Counted from the first letter of the stretch, positions 27,202 to 35,703 are shown. The stretch is 64,000 nt of DNA from Paenarthrobacter aurescens TC1 (GCA_000014925.1 CP000474.1:1736001-1800000), one strand, 5' to 3'. Notes: generated by a model from the sequence alone, not told the origin. Numbers and translations: made by a program.

Positions 27202-28296
27202 CTAGAAAAGCGGCTGTTGTCCCGGGAGGGGAGCGGACACGTCCACGGCCGGGCCGGCTCCCGTTCCGGTGGAAGGCCGTGCATTCCGATGGCTGAAGCC
27301 CGACGTCCCGGTGAAGCCGTACTTCGCCTTGAAGTAGCTGATCCGGCCGGTCAGCCATGCACGGTACTCCTTGGAGGCGTAGGAGCCTTGGCCGTAAAGC
27401 CGCCTGTACTTGCCCACCAGCTCCGGGTGCTGGACGGCCAGCCACTTCATATACCACTCCCGCGTTCCCGGCTTGAGGTACAGGGCGCCGGCTGTGACTC
27501 CTGTGGCCCCCGCTTTCGTCAGCTCCGCGAACAAGGAGTCAAGGGCCTCATCCGAGTCTGTAAGCCAGGGCAGGATAGGCATCGCCATGACGCCGCAACC
27601 CAGGCCAGCGTCCCGAAGACGGGCGATGAGCTTCAACCGCGCCCTGGGAGAAGGCGTACCGGGCTCGATCAGTGCAGCCAGATCTTCGTTGGTCATAGCC
27701 AGGGAGATACCGAGGTCCACGGGAACCTGCGTAGCGGCGTGCTTGAGCAGAGGAATGTCCCGTGCCAGCAGGGTGCCCTTGGTCAGGATGGAAAACGGAG
27801 TGCCGGAGTCCGCGAGGGCCCGGATGATTCCCGGCATGAGCGCATAGCGACCTTCGGCGCGTTGGTAGGGGTCGGTGTTGGTGCCAAGGGCAACTTGAGG
27901 ACGTGCCCAGGAGGGCTTGGCCAGTTCCTTGCGCAGAACCTCTGCGGCGTTGATCTTGACCACCACTTGGGAATCGAAGTCCCGTCCGGCGTCGAATTCC
28001 AGATACGTGTGGCTCTTGCGGGCGAAGCAGTAGACGCAAGCATGGCTGCAGCCGCGGTAGGGATTCACGGTCCACTCAAACGGCATGTTGGAACCGGAAG
28101 GCACCTTGTTGAGCACTGACTTTGCGGTGACCTCATGGAAGGTGACTCCCGAGAATTCGGGTGTTGAGATGGAACGCACAAGCCCGGCCAGTGGCAGCAA
28201 GGCATCCAGTGCCGGGGCAGGGCCCGGAGCCTGGGTGTCACTGGTTTCCGACGCCGGTCCACGCGTAGGTGAAAGTGCTTGTGCGTCCCATCTCAT
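27202..28296 (-). CDS. Radical SAM protein, Rv2578c family, SOS-boxed
   Basis: A 364-aa radical SAM protein with the iron-sulfur motif CSHACVYCFA (C-x3-C-x2-C, about residues 93-100) preceded by WTVNPYRGC, and KINAAEVLRKEL, which identify the Rv2578c/spore-photoproduct-lyase-like family. Reaction unknown; a DNA-repair role is suspected. The ATG at 28296 (MRWDAQ) is chosen because a near-perfect LexA box ends 10 nt upstream; the frame open to 28332 would place the operator inside the coding region. The Mycobacterium tuberculosis homologue is also in the LexA regulon. Confidence 0.85.
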   Translation of the reverse strand: MRWDAQALSPTRGPASETSDTQAPGPAPALDALLPLAGLVRSISTPEFSGVTFHEVTAKSVLNKVPSGSNMPFEWTVNPYRGCSHACVYCFARKSHTYLEFDAGRDFDSQVVVKINAAEVLRKELAKPSWARPQVALGTNTDPYQRAEGRYALMPGIIRALADSGTPFSILTKGTLLARDIPLLKHAATQVPVDLGISLAMTNEDLAALIEPGTPSPRARLKLIARLRDAGLGCGVMAMPILPWLTDSDEALDSLFAELTKAGATGVTAGALYLKPGTREWYMKWLAVQHPELVGKYRRLYGQGSYASKEYRAWLTGRISYFKAKYGFTGTSGFSHRNARPSTGTGAGPAVDVSAPLPGQQPLF

Positions 28297-28305
28297 GGAC
28301 TCTAT

Positions 28306-28321
28306 TCGAATGTATGTTCGA
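28306..28321 (-). promoter_or_regulatory. LexA box of the radical SAM gene
   Basis: TCGAAT-GTAT-GTTCGA: one change from the consensus TCGAAC-N4-GTTCGA, the best SOS box in the window. Confidence 0.8.
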
Positions 28322-28375
28322 ATGAATGTCAAGGCCTCGACGCCAAGGTCCGGATTACGGGGGCAGGGGCATTGC

Positions 28376-28381
28376 TAAGGT
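28376..28381 (+). promoter_or_regulatory. -10 element for leaderless pcp
   Basis: TAAGGT with 6 nt to the ATG at 28388. Confidence 0.5.
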
Positions 28382-28387
28382 TGCCCC

Positions 28388-29029
28388 ATGATTCTGCTGA
28401 CTGGCTTCGAACCGTTTGCTGAGGACACCGTGAATCCTTCCTGGCTGGCGTCGCGGCGTGCGGGGGAGTTGCTCGCCTCAGAGGGCATCGCCGTTGAAGC
28501 GGTGGAGCTCCCATGCGTCTTCGGTGAGTCCGTACATGTCCTCACCGAGGCAATAGCCCGTCTCAACCCGGACTTGGTTATTTGTCTTGGCTTGGCGGGA
28601 GGCCGTGAACGGGTCTCCTTGGAACGCGTCGCCATCAATTGCGATGACGCCCGGATCCCGGACAATAAAGGCCAGCGCCCCGTCGATGAGGAGGTTATCC
28701 CGGGCGGGCCCGCAGCATACTTCTCAAGCCTGCCCATAAAGGCGGCGCTCAGAGACCTCCAGATTGCGGGAATCAGGGGAGAGATCTCGCAGTCCGCGGG
28801 AACCTACGTGTGCAACCACGTTTTCTACGCCCTGATGCATTCGCTCGTGTCCAGGCCCGGCATCCGTGGCGGGTTCGTCCACGTTCCCTACTTGCCGGAA
28901 CAGCTGCAGGCAGACAGCCCAGTGCCGTCCATGCCCTTGGATGTGATGGCGGAGGGAATTGCCGTCATTGTCCGGACGGCCCTGCGCACACAGACCGATG
29001 TGAAAATTTCAGCAGGGGCTATCCGCTAA
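28388..29029 (+). CDS. pcp: Pyroglutamyl-peptidase I
   Basis: A 213-aa C15 cysteine peptidase that removes N-terminal pyroglutamate. The catalytic triad is complete: Glu79 (GGRERVSLERVAIN), Cys142 (SAGTYVCNHVFYALMH), His165 (GGFVHVPYLPEQ). N-terminus MILLTGFEPF is diagnostic. Length is typical. Its stop overlaps the convergent SIMPL gene by 4 bp. Confidence 0.96.
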   Translation: MILLTGFEPFAEDTVNPSWLASRRAGELLASEGIAVEAVELPCVFGESVHVLTEAIARLNPDLVICLGLAGGRERVSLERVAINCDDARIPDNKGQRPVDEEVIPGGPAAYFSSLPIKAALRDLQIAGIRGEISQSAGTYVCNHVFYALMHSLVSRPGIRGGFVHVPYLPEQLQADSPVPSMPLDVMAEGIAVIVRTALRTQTDVKISAGAIR

Positions 29030-29655
29030 ACAAGCTCCCACTCAACCTTGACGCTCGCCGTGACTGAGGACTCGCCGGCTTCCACGGGCATGGCCTCGGC
29101 AGTGAAGGAGGCCCTGACCATTCCACCCAAAGGAATAGGTGCGCCGTGCAGGGGTTCTTGGGAAATGGACACCACCTGCCCAAGCCGGGCCGAAGCCAGC
29201 GAAGCGTACTGTTCGGCTCTTGCCACGGCATCCTGCCATGCGGCCTCTTGTGCCTGGGCTGTGACCGAGGAATTATCCGCAAAGCCTTGCTCGATTCCGT
29301 TGATCCGTATGTCGTCGCCGCCGGCCGCCACCGCGGCGGCGATAGCACCTGGTGCGTCCGCCTGGGAGCGGATTCCCACCTGCAGGTTCGTGGATGCCAC
29401 GTACGCGGTCACCTTCTGCCCTTGACCTTCCACCCACACCAGATCGGCACGAAGGTTCAATCCGCTGGTTCGAAGGTCCACGTCGGAAATACCGGACCCC
29501 CGCACAGCGGCCGCGACGGCGTTAGCCGCCTTCCCGGCGTCGTCATACGCTTTCGCCGCCGAGTCCCGGCGGGTCTCGATGCCGAGCGTCAAGGTGACCA
29601 GGTCTGGAACAGCCTTTGCGCTCGCGGTCCCGGTGACAGTGATGGTTCGCTTCAT
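29026..29655 (-). CDS. SIMPL (DUF541) domain protein
   Basis: A 209-aa protein starting MKRTITVTGTASAKAVPDLV and reading through VTLTLGIETRRDSAAKAYDDA, ISDVDLRTSGLNLRADLVW, GQKVTAYVASTNLQVGI, typical of the SIMPL/DUF541 family (periplasmic oxidative-stress protein relatives). No signal peptide is evident in this copy, so it may be cytoplasmic. It starts 2 nt after the stop of the upstream HExxH gene, forming a two-gene operon. Confidence 0.85.
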   Translation of the reverse strand: MKRTITVTGTASAKAVPDLVTLTLGIETRRDSAAKAYDDAGKAANAVAAAVRGSGISDVDLRTSGLNLRADLVWVEGQGQKVTAYVASTNLQVGIRSQADAPGAIAAAVAAGGDDIRINGIEQGFADNSSVTAQAQEAAWQDAVARAEQYASLASARLGQVVSISQEPLHGAPIPLGGMVRASFTAEAMPVEAGESSVTASVKVEWELV

Positions 29656-29657
29656 TC

Positions 29658-30104
29658 TTAAGCCTCGATTCGATTGCTGGCAGGTCTCTCCTGCGGGCGG
29701 TTGGGCGCGTCCACGTAGCCGCCGGCCGCGAGGCCCGCCTGGCGCTCGAAGAAATTCCTTGAGCCCGGGTTTCCGCTGCGCAGCATGGACCAAGCGGCGG
29801 CGACGCCGTAAAGGGCCAGGAAAGGAAGTCCCAGGCAGTACGCGTATTGGGTGCTGTGCCGCTCTTCATGGCCCAGGAGCACTGTGTCGGCTCCGGCCAC
29901 GCCCGGCGGCGCGCGGTACAGAATGACGTTCCCCAGTGTGAATGCGCCCGCGTGGGGGAGTTTCCACTGATATCCGGCAGCTATCAGGAGGCCGCGCGGA
30001 CCGCGCGAGAGAGTGCTTCGGGACGCCGCAGCCACTGCAAGTCCCAGCGGTGTGGACAGGTTCACGACGTTTGCGATCTGCCGTAAGCGTTGCGCCGGAG
30101 TCAT
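29658..30104 (-). CDS. Small membrane-associated HExxH protein
   Basis: A 148-aa protein with hydrophobic stretch near residues 17-27, then FTLGNVILYRAP, then LLGHEERHSTQYAY containing His79-Glu80-x-x-His83, a hydrophobic helix (LGLPFLALYGVAAAWSML), and NFFERQAG with Glu120 as possible third zinc ligand. The layout recalls minimal metallopeptidase-like DUF4157 proteins (HELTH-Q), but the active site context is unusual (HEERHSTQ). Proteolytic activity is not shown. Overall function unknown; co-transcribed with the SIMPL gene. Confidence 0.7.
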   Translation of the reverse strand: MTPAQRLRQIANVVNLSTPLGLAVAAASRSTLSRGPRGLLIAAGYQWKLPHAGAFTLGNVILYRAPPGVAGADTVLLGHEERHSTQYAYCLGLPFLALYGVAAAWSMLRSGNPGSRNFFERQAGLAAGGYVDAPNRPQERPASNRIEA

Positions 30105-30162
30105 GAAGCCATGCTAGACCCGTCCCAAACTCCGCGGTTAAAGCGCGCCTGCGAGGTTCAAC

Positions 30163-30168
30163 TAGACT
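30163..30168 (+). promoter_or_regulatory. -10 element for pheST leader
   Basis: TAGACT, 8 nt before a GTG that opens a 29-codon ORF coupled to pheS. Confidence 0.4.
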
Positions 30169-30169
30169 G

Positions 30170-30214
30170 AAGGGTAGTGCCTGCCGTCCGCGGTGAGCAC
30201 TGCCCTTTCGTTTT
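30170..30214 (+). promoter_or_regulatory. Terminator-like hairpin in pheST leader
   Basis: AAGGGTAGTGC pairs with GCACTGCCCTT (one G-T pair, 16-nt loop) and is followed by TCGTTTT. The 5' arm begins close to the predicted transcription start, so it acts as an attenuator only if transcription starts further upstream. Confidence 0.4.
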
Positions 30215-30266
30215 GCAGGCCTGCCTTGCCGGCCGCTCCCGACTCGTAGCTAAGAACAGTAGATGA
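30177..30266 (+). CDS. Possible 29-aa leader ORF overlapping pheS start
   Basis: GTG at 30177 opens a frame (VPAVRGEHCPFVLQACLAGR then SRLVAKNSR) that ends in TGA overlapping the pheS ATG as ATGA. It has a -10 element 8 nt upstream. pheS has only a weak ribosome-binding site, so translation coupling is plausible. The peptide has a single Phe, so classical Phe-codon attenuation is not evident. Confidence 0.35.
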   Translation: MPAVRGEHCPFVLQACLAGRSRLVAKNSR

Positions 30267-31324
30267 CTGACACTTTGCCAGGCGCTGCCATCCCGAATCC
30301 GCTGGATGAAGCCGCCATCACCGCCGCCGTCGAGGACGCCATTGCCGCTATTGCGGCTGCTTCCTCCCTTGATGAACTCAAGGCTGTCCGCCTCGCCCAC
30401 ACCGGTGAGAAGTCGCCCCTGAGCCTGGCCAACCGTGAAATCGGTGGCCTCGCCAAGGAGCACAAGGCTGCCGCCGGCAAGCTCATGGGCTCCTCCCGCG
30501 GCCGGGTCAACCAAGCGCTCGCTGCCAGGACCCAAGTGCTCGAGGCCGAGAATGACGCCCGCATCCTGGTGGAAGAAACCGTTGATGTCACGGCCGCTCC
30601 GCGTCGTCGCCGTGCCGGTGCGCGCCACCCGCTGTCCACGCTGCAGGACCGTGTTTCGGACATCTTTGTTGGCATGGGTTGGGAAATCGCCGAAGGCCCC
30701 GAGGTGGAGTCCGAGTGGTTCAACTTCGATGCCCTCAACTTCAAGCCGGACCACCCGGCCCGCGAAATGCAGGATACGTTCTTCGTCGAGCCCCCTGAGG
30801 CGCACCTGCTGATGCGTACGCACACGTCCCCTGTGCAGGTCCGTTCCATGCTGGAACGTGAAGTTCCCATCTATGTGCTGTGCCCCGGCAAGGTGTTCCG
30901 CACGGATGAACTCGATGCCACGCACACGCCTGTCTTCCACCAGTTCGAGGGTCTTGCGATCGACAAGAACCTCAGCATGGCAGACCTTCGCGGCACGCTG
31001 GAGCACTTCGCCCGCCAGATGTTCGGCGACGAAGCGTCCATCCGCCTGCGCCCCAACTACTTCCCGTTCACTGAGCCTTCCGCTGAGCTGGACATCTGGC
31101 ACCCGGGCGCCAAGGGCGGTCCCCGCTGGATCGAGTGGGGGGGCTGCGGCATGGTCAACCCCAACGTCCTCCGGGCAGCCGGCATCGATCCGGACATCTA
31201 TTCAGGTTTTGCTTTCGGTATGGGCATCGAGCGCACGCTCATGTTCCGCAACGAGGTCGGCGATATGCGCGACATGATCGAAGGCGATGTACGTTTCAGC
31301 GAGCACTTCGGGATGGAGATCTAA
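30263..31324 (+). CDS. pheS: Phenylalanyl-tRNA synthetase alpha subunit
   Basis: The 353-aa catalytic subunit of the alpha2-beta2 class II enzyme. N-terminal coiled-coil (residues 1-95) binds tRNA; class II motif 1 HPLSTLQDRVSDIFVGMGW, motif 2 PGKVFRTDELDATHTPVFHQ, motif 3 FAFGMGIERTLMFRNEVGDMRD. PheT follows after 2 nt. Confidence 0.97.
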   Translation: MTDTLPGAAIPNPLDEAAITAAVEDAIAAIAAASSLDELKAVRLAHTGEKSPLSLANREIGGLAKEHKAAAGKLMGSSRGRVNQALAARTQVLEAENDARILVEETVDVTAAPRRRRAGARHPLSTLQDRVSDIFVGMGWEIAEGPEVESEWFNFDALNFKPDHPAREMQDTFFVEPPEAHLLMRTHTSPVQVRSMLEREVPIYVLCPGKVFRTDELDATHTPVFHQFEGLAIDKNLSMADLRGTLEHFARQMFGDEASIRLRPNYFPFTEPSAELDIWHPGAKGGPRWIEWGGCGMVNPNVLRAAGIDPDIYSGFAFGMGIERTLMFRNEVGDMRDMIEGDVRFSEHFGMEI

Positions 31325-31326
31325 CA

Positions 31327-33870
31327 GTGCGTATCCCACTTTCCTGGCTGCGTGAATTCGCGCAGGTACCGGCCGACGCCACGGCCGAAGACGTCATGGC
31401 TGACCTGGTCAAAGTTGGCTTCGAAGAAGAAGAAGTCCACCGCCCCACCGACGAGCTCAGGGGTCCCATTGTGGTTGGCCAGGTCCTAAGCCTGGTCAAG
31501 GAACCGCAGACCAACGGCAAAACCATCAACTGGTGCCAGGTCCGCGTGGTCCCTGAGGGACAGGAGCAGACCCTCACCGGCAAGGGCATCGATCCTTCCG
31601 GTGTGCAGGGCATCATCTGTGGTGCTCACAACTTTGTTGAGGGAGACAAGGTAGTTGTCACGCTGCCTGGTGCTGTCCTGCCCGGCAACTTCCAGATCTC
31701 GGCGCGGAAGACCTACGGTCACTTGTCCGCGGGCATGATCGCTTCCGTTCGCGAGCTGGGCATCGGGGACGACCACGACGGTATCCTGGTCCTATCGCGT
31801 ATCGGCCTGGACCCGGAAATCGGCACTGACGCGATGGAACTCCTTGGTCTCTACGACCAGGCAGCGGAAATCAACGTCACGCCGGACCGCGGTTATGCTT
31901 TCTCCATCCGTGGTGTCGCCCGTGAATACGCCCACGCCACCGGGACCACGTTCGTGGATCCGGCGTCGAGGGTCAGCGCACCGGCTTCCCTTCAGGGCGG
32001 CTACGGCGTCAAGATCAACGACGAGGCGCCGATCTACGGCAAGCCCGGCTGCGACCGCTTCGTGGCCCGCACGGTCCGCGGCGTGGATGCTTCACGTCCC
32101 ACCCCGCCGTGGATGTCCGCGCGCCTTCGCCTGGCCGGCGTTCGCTCCATCTCGTTGCCGGTTGATATCTCCAACTACGTCATGCTGGAGCTCGGCCAGC
32201 CGAACCACTGCTATGACCTGGACAAGCTCGCTGGCGACATCGTGGTTCGTCGTGCAGTGGCGGGGGAGAAGATCACCACCCTCGATGACAAAGAGCGCAC
32301 GCTCGATGTCGAGGACCTGCTGATCACCGATGATTCCGGCGCCATCGGCATCGCCGGTGTGATGGGCGGCGCCCACACCGAGGTGTCCGATTCCACCACC
32401 AACATCCTGGTGGAAGCCGCGCACTTCGACGAAGTCTCCATTGCCCGCTCCCGTCGCCGGCACAAGCTGCCGTCCGAAGCTTCCAAACGCTTCGAACGTG
32501 GCGTGGACTGGCACGTCGCCAACATTGCCGCCCAGCGCGTGGTTGACCTCTTGGTCGAGCTCGCCGGTGGCACCGCAGATGAGGCCGGGACTGACGTCGG
32601 AACCGCTCCTGACGCCGTCACCATTGAACTACCCGCAGAGTTCGCCTCCGCCCGTATCGGCATCGACTTCACTGACGAGCAGATCACCACGTCCCTTGTG
32701 GACCTGGGGGCCGTGGTGGAGAAGACCGCCAGCGGCTACCGCGTGACGGCTCCGAGTTGGCGCAACGACCTCGAAACCAAGGAAGACCTCTCCGAGGAAA
32801 TCGCGCGTCTTGTCGGCTACGACAACATCCCCTCGACTCTTCCGGTGGCGCCTCCGGGCCGTGGCCTGAGCCGCAGCCAGCAGCAGAAGCGCCGCGTTGT
32901 CCAGGCTTTGGCTGATGCAGGGCTGACCGAGGTGTTGTCCTACCCGTTCGTCTCCAAGGCAGCCAATGACACCTTCGGTGTTGCTGCTGAAGGTGCGGCT
33001 CGCCCGGCGCTCAAGCTGGCCAACCCCATCAGTGAGGAACAAGGGTACCTCCGCACCTCCATCCTGCCGGGCTTGATCGAGGTCGCCCGCCGCAACCACT
33101 CGCGCGGCTTCCGCGACCTGGCATTGTATGAGGCCGGTTCGGTCTTCCTCCCCGGTGACAAGCTGGGCACGGATTCCATTCCGCCGCTGGGCGTCAAGCC
33201 TGCCGATGAGGTACTGGATGCACTGTACGACGGCGTCCCTTACCAGCCGCTGCACATCGCCGCTGTCCTGACCGGCCATGATTCACCGGCCGCTGCGACG
33301 CATACGCCGCGTGCCTGGGACTGGGCAGACGCTGTTGATGTGGCACGCCTGATCGCCGACGTTTTGGGCGTGGAACTGGTTGTCAGCCAGGGAAGCCACC
33401 AGGCATTCCACCCGGGCCGTGCAGCCCAGCTTGCGCTGCGCACTGGCGACGTTGTGGGCTACGCAGGAGAGCTGCACCCTAAGCTCCTGGCTGCGCACGA
33501 CATGCCGGCCCGCTCCGTGGCACTTGAGGTCAACGTTGAAGCGTTGTTCGAAGCTGCCGCTGACGTGATCGTGGCCAAGCACATCTCCGGGTTCCCCGTG
33601 GCGACGCAGGATGTTGCCTTGGTTGTCCCGCAGGACGTGCCGGCAGACCAAGTCCTTTCGGCGCTCCGCGAAGGCGCCGGAGTCCTCCTCGAAGATGTCT
33701 CGTTGTTCGATGTCTATGTGGGGCCGGGCATTGAGGACGGCAAGAAGTCGCTGGCTTTCGGCTTGCGTTTCCGCGCGGACGACCGCACGTTGACGGCCGA
33801 TGAGGCCTCTGAAGCCCGCGCTGCTGCTGTGGCCGTGGCGACTGAGCGGTTTGGGGCTGTTCAGCGCTGA
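31327..33870 (+). CDS. pheT: Phenylalanyl-tRNA synthetase beta subunit
   Basis: An 847-aa beta subunit: N-terminal IPLSWLREFAQVPADATAED, tRNA-binding (EMAP-like) domain with GIICGAHNFVEGDKVVV, B3/B4 editing domain around VDISNYVMLELGQPNHCYDLDK, B5 domain, inactive synthetase-like core (YPFVSKAANDTF), and the C-terminal anticodon-binding FDX-ACB domain (HISGFPVATQDVALVVP). GTG at 31327 is the first codon after the pheS stop; the longer open frame from 31135 lies inside pheS. A strong terminator follows. Confidence 0.97.
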   Translation: MRIPLSWLREFAQVPADATAEDVMADLVKVGFEEEEVHRPTDELRGPIVVGQVLSLVKEPQTNGKTINWCQVRVVPEGQEQTLTGKGIDPSGVQGIICGAHNFVEGDKVVVTLPGAVLPGNFQISARKTYGHLSAGMIASVRELGIGDDHDGILVLSRIGLDPEIGTDAMELLGLYDQAAEINVTPDRGYAFSIRGVAREYAHATGTTFVDPASRVSAPASLQGGYGVKINDEAPIYGKPGCDRFVARTVRGVDASRPTPPWMSARLRLAGVRSISLPVDISNYVMLELGQPNHCYDLDKLAGDIVVRRAVAGEKITTLDDKERTLDVEDLLITDDSGAIGIAGVMGGAHTEVSDSTTNILVEAAHFDEVSIARSRRRHKLPSEASKRFERGVDWHVANIAAQRVVDLLVELAGGTADEAGTDVGTAPDAVTIELPAEFASARIGIDFTDEQITTSLVDLGAVVEKTASGYRVTAPSWRNDLETKEDLSEEIARLVGYDNIPSTLPVAPPGRGLSRSQQQKRRVVQALADAGLTEVLSYPFVSKAANDTFGVAAEGAARPALKLANPISEEQGYLRTSILPGLIEVARRNHSRGFRDLALYEAGSVFLPGDKLGTDSIPPLGVKPADEVLDALYDGVPYQPLHIAAVLTGHDSPAAATHTPRAWDWADAVDVARLIADVLGVELVVSQGSHQAFHPGRAAQLALRTGDVVGYAGELHPKLLAAHDMPARSVALEVNVEALFEAAADVIVAKHISGFPVATQDVALVVPQDVPADQVLSALREGAGVLLEDVSLFDVYVGPGIEDGKKSLAFGLRFRADDRTLTADEASEARAAAVAVATERFGAVQR

Positions 33871-33888
33871 CCTGTTTTACTTAGGACT

Positions 33889-33926
33889 GTCCCCGGAATC
33901 GAACAGGTTCCGGGGACTTTCTTTTT
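33889..33926 (+). terminator. Terminator after pheT
   Basis: GTCCCCGGAA / TTCCGGGGAC stem (10 bp) with an 9-nt loop, then TTTCTTTTTATT. Confidence 0.9.
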
Positions 33927-33960
33927 ATTGAGATAACACTCCCAGCATCTTGACAGGGTA

Positions 33961-33998
33961 TTCACATGTGTATGACAGTTTTGTCATACACATGTGAA
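33961..33998 (+). promoter_or_regulatory. 16-bp palindromic operator or mRNA hairpin before protease gene
   Basis: TTCACATGTGTATGAC and GTCATACACATGTGAA are perfect inverted repeats around AGTTTT. Each arm contains the self-complementary octamer CACATGTG. TTGACA (33950-33955) lies just upstream. It could be a repressor site overlapping the promoter, or a protective 5' hairpin in the mRNA. Confidence 0.6.
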
Positions 33999-34054
33999 GC
34001 ATGCGTATCACATCCCTCGCACGGTTCCCCAGAGCCGTCCCTTGAAAGGTACCC

Positions 34055-34921
34055 ATGAAGAAGCAGAACGTTGCTTTGCTTGTCGGGGCTGCAGTAATGG
34101 CTTTGACGTCCTCGCTTGGTGGAGCCGCTGTGGCGTCAGAGTCGACGCCCCAAGTGAACGCCGCAGAGGTCCAGCCCGTATCGCACACGGTAGACCAATC
34201 GCAGGTTTCCGGTTCCGCCGCGTCGCCGTTGGCAGACAAATACACCATTGCCGCACCCTCCAAGAACGGCGGCGCCTCCACAGACTCAGTCATCGGTGCG
34301 GACGGCCGGGTGCGGATCACCAACACCACTGCGGCACCCAACCGCTCGATCGTGCAGATTGAATTCAATGGCGGCTACATCTGCTCCGGTGCCTTGATCT
34401 CCGACGACACAGTCCTGACTGCCGGGCACTGCGTGCACGAGGGCGGCACCGGATCGGAAACCGACTACTCCTGGGGTGTCAAAGTGGCTCCGGGCCGCAA
34501 CGGCTCAACCGATCCCTACGGCACGTGCGGGGCAACCAAGATCTTCACGGACCAGCGCTGGATCGACTCCGCCAATACCAACGCAGACTGGGGTGTCATC
34601 AAGCTCGACTGCACCATCGGTAACACCACCGGATGGCTCAACTACACCGGCACAACCGCCAGCCTGAACGGGATCAGCACTACGGTCCGGGGCTATCCGG
34701 GAGACAAAGCCTTCGGCACCATGTGGTCCATGACCGGCCCCATTGAAAGCACCCAGACGGAGAAGGTTTTCTACAAGATGGACACCTACGGCGGTCAGAG
34801 TGGCGCCCCCGTGTACAACAGCTCCAACACCATCGTGGCAATCCACACCAACGGCGGCAGCTCCAACTCAGGCACCCGCATCACGCCCACGCTGGCGAAC
34901 TACCTGACGTCGGTGAAGTAA
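34055..34921 (+). CDS. Secreted trypsin-like serine protease, glutamyl-endopeptidase (V8) type
   Basis: A 288-aa preproprotein. Signal peptide (residues 1 to about 28: MKKQ, hydrophobic core, AVAS), a propeptide to about residue 85, then an S1-family domain with catalytic His125 (LTAGHC), Asp178 (NTNADWGVIKL) and Ser249 (YGGQSGAPVY). The motif GQSGAP and short S1B-like fold recall the glutamyl endopeptidases; specificity for Glu is inferred. Cysteine pairs C110/C126 and C158/C186 probably form disulfides. Separate transcription unit with a strong palindrome in its promoter region. AAAGGTACCCATG start. Confidence 0.88.
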   Translation: MKKQNVALLVGAAVMALTSSLGGAAVASESTPQVNAAEVQPVSHTVDQSQVSGSAASPLADKYTIAAPSKNGGASTDSVIGADGRVRITNTTAAPNRSIVQIEFNGGYICSGALISDDTVLTAGHCVHEGGTGSETDYSWGVKVAPGRNGSTDPYGTCGATKIFTDQRWIDSANTNADWGVIKLDCTIGNTTGWLNYTGTTASLNGISTTVRGYPGDKAFGTMWSMTGPIESTQTEKVFYKMDTYGGQSGAPVYNSSNTIVAIHTNGGSSNSGTRITPTLANYLTSVK

Positions 34922-34945
34922 CCCGGATGAGTTAACTCACCTAAA

Positions 34946-34982
34946 AGTGTTCCCCGCTGCGAACCTGGCTGCGGGGAACACT
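34946..34982. terminator. Hairpin after protease gene
   Basis: AGTGTTCCCCGC / GCGGGGAACACT stem of 12 bp with a 13-nt loop. On the minus strand it is followed by TTTTAGG, so the T run is on that side. Confidence 0.6.
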
Positions 34983-35051
34983 GCTGTCCGGGTGGGATGC
35001 GAGAGAAGCACGCTAAAGTTTTGCTGGGGAGAGAGCCGTAGGGAGGTCGTG

Positions 35052-35699
35052 ATGGATAACCCAAAACTTGCGCTGCATAAGCTGGGTGACCTGCCTTTTT
35101 CGGATGTCCCTCTTCGAGACCTTGGCCAACCGGCCTTCGAGCGCGCCAACAGCTTTGCCGATGCCAAGGACCGCAACGTGTTCCTTGCCGGCCGGCTCGC
35201 TCTCCAGCACTTCGCGGCCTCGCTCCTCGACGTGGACCCCACTCGGCTGGTACCGGACTATTGTTGCCCGCGGTGCGGCCCGGGACAGGACCACGGCCGC
35301 CCCGGGTTCATGCTCGACGGCGGCCCGGCAGCTTTGGCGGTGAGCGCGTCCCGGGCGTCGGGCTGGGTGCTGCTGGCCGGCGTCGTACATCCAGCGGAGG
35401 GCATCCGGCTGGGAGCGGACCTTGAAGCGATAAGCGGGATTGGCTTCGATGGCTTTGACGGCGTCGCCTTGACCGCAGCCGAGAAGGTATTCCTGGTGTC
35501 CATCCCGGCGCAGGATCAAGCCAGGCAGCGCGCCCGGCTCTGGGCGCGCAAAGAAGCCTGGCTAAAGATGATGGGCGAGGGTCTGCGAAGGAACCCAGCC
35601 GAATTGGACGTGTTGGACCGTCCGGGCTTACAGGACGTGAACATTGTCAGCAATCGTGATCTGCCGGAAGGCCTGGTCGCCGCTTTGGCCCTCGGCTAA
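35052..35699 (+). CDS. 4'-phosphopantetheinyl transferase superfamily protein (Sfp-like)
   Basis: A 215-aa PPTase that loads the phosphopantetheine arm onto carrier proteins. Core motifs: RLGADLEAI (P2, metal-binding Asp-Glu) and RLWARKEAWLKMMGEGL (P3, W-x-x-KEA). The N-terminal half is typical of Sfp-type enzymes. ATG at 35052 follows GGGAGG; the frame opens earlier at 34947. A carrier protein with a matching Ser is present in the Pls-like synthetase two genes away, making it the natural substrate. It is convergent with the aminopeptidase gene (4 bp apart). Confidence 0.82.
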   Translation: MDNPKLALHKLGDLPFSDVPLRDLGQPAFERANSFADAKDRNVFLAGRLALQHFAASLLDVDPTRLVPDYCCPRCGPGQDHGRPGFMLDGGPAALAVSASRASGWVLLAGVVHPAEGIRLGADLEAISGIGFDGFDGVALTAAEKVFLVSIPAQDQARQRARLWARKEAWLKMMGEGLRRNPAELDVLDRPGLQDVNIVSNRDLPEGLVAALALG

Positions 35700-35703
35700 C
35701 GCG

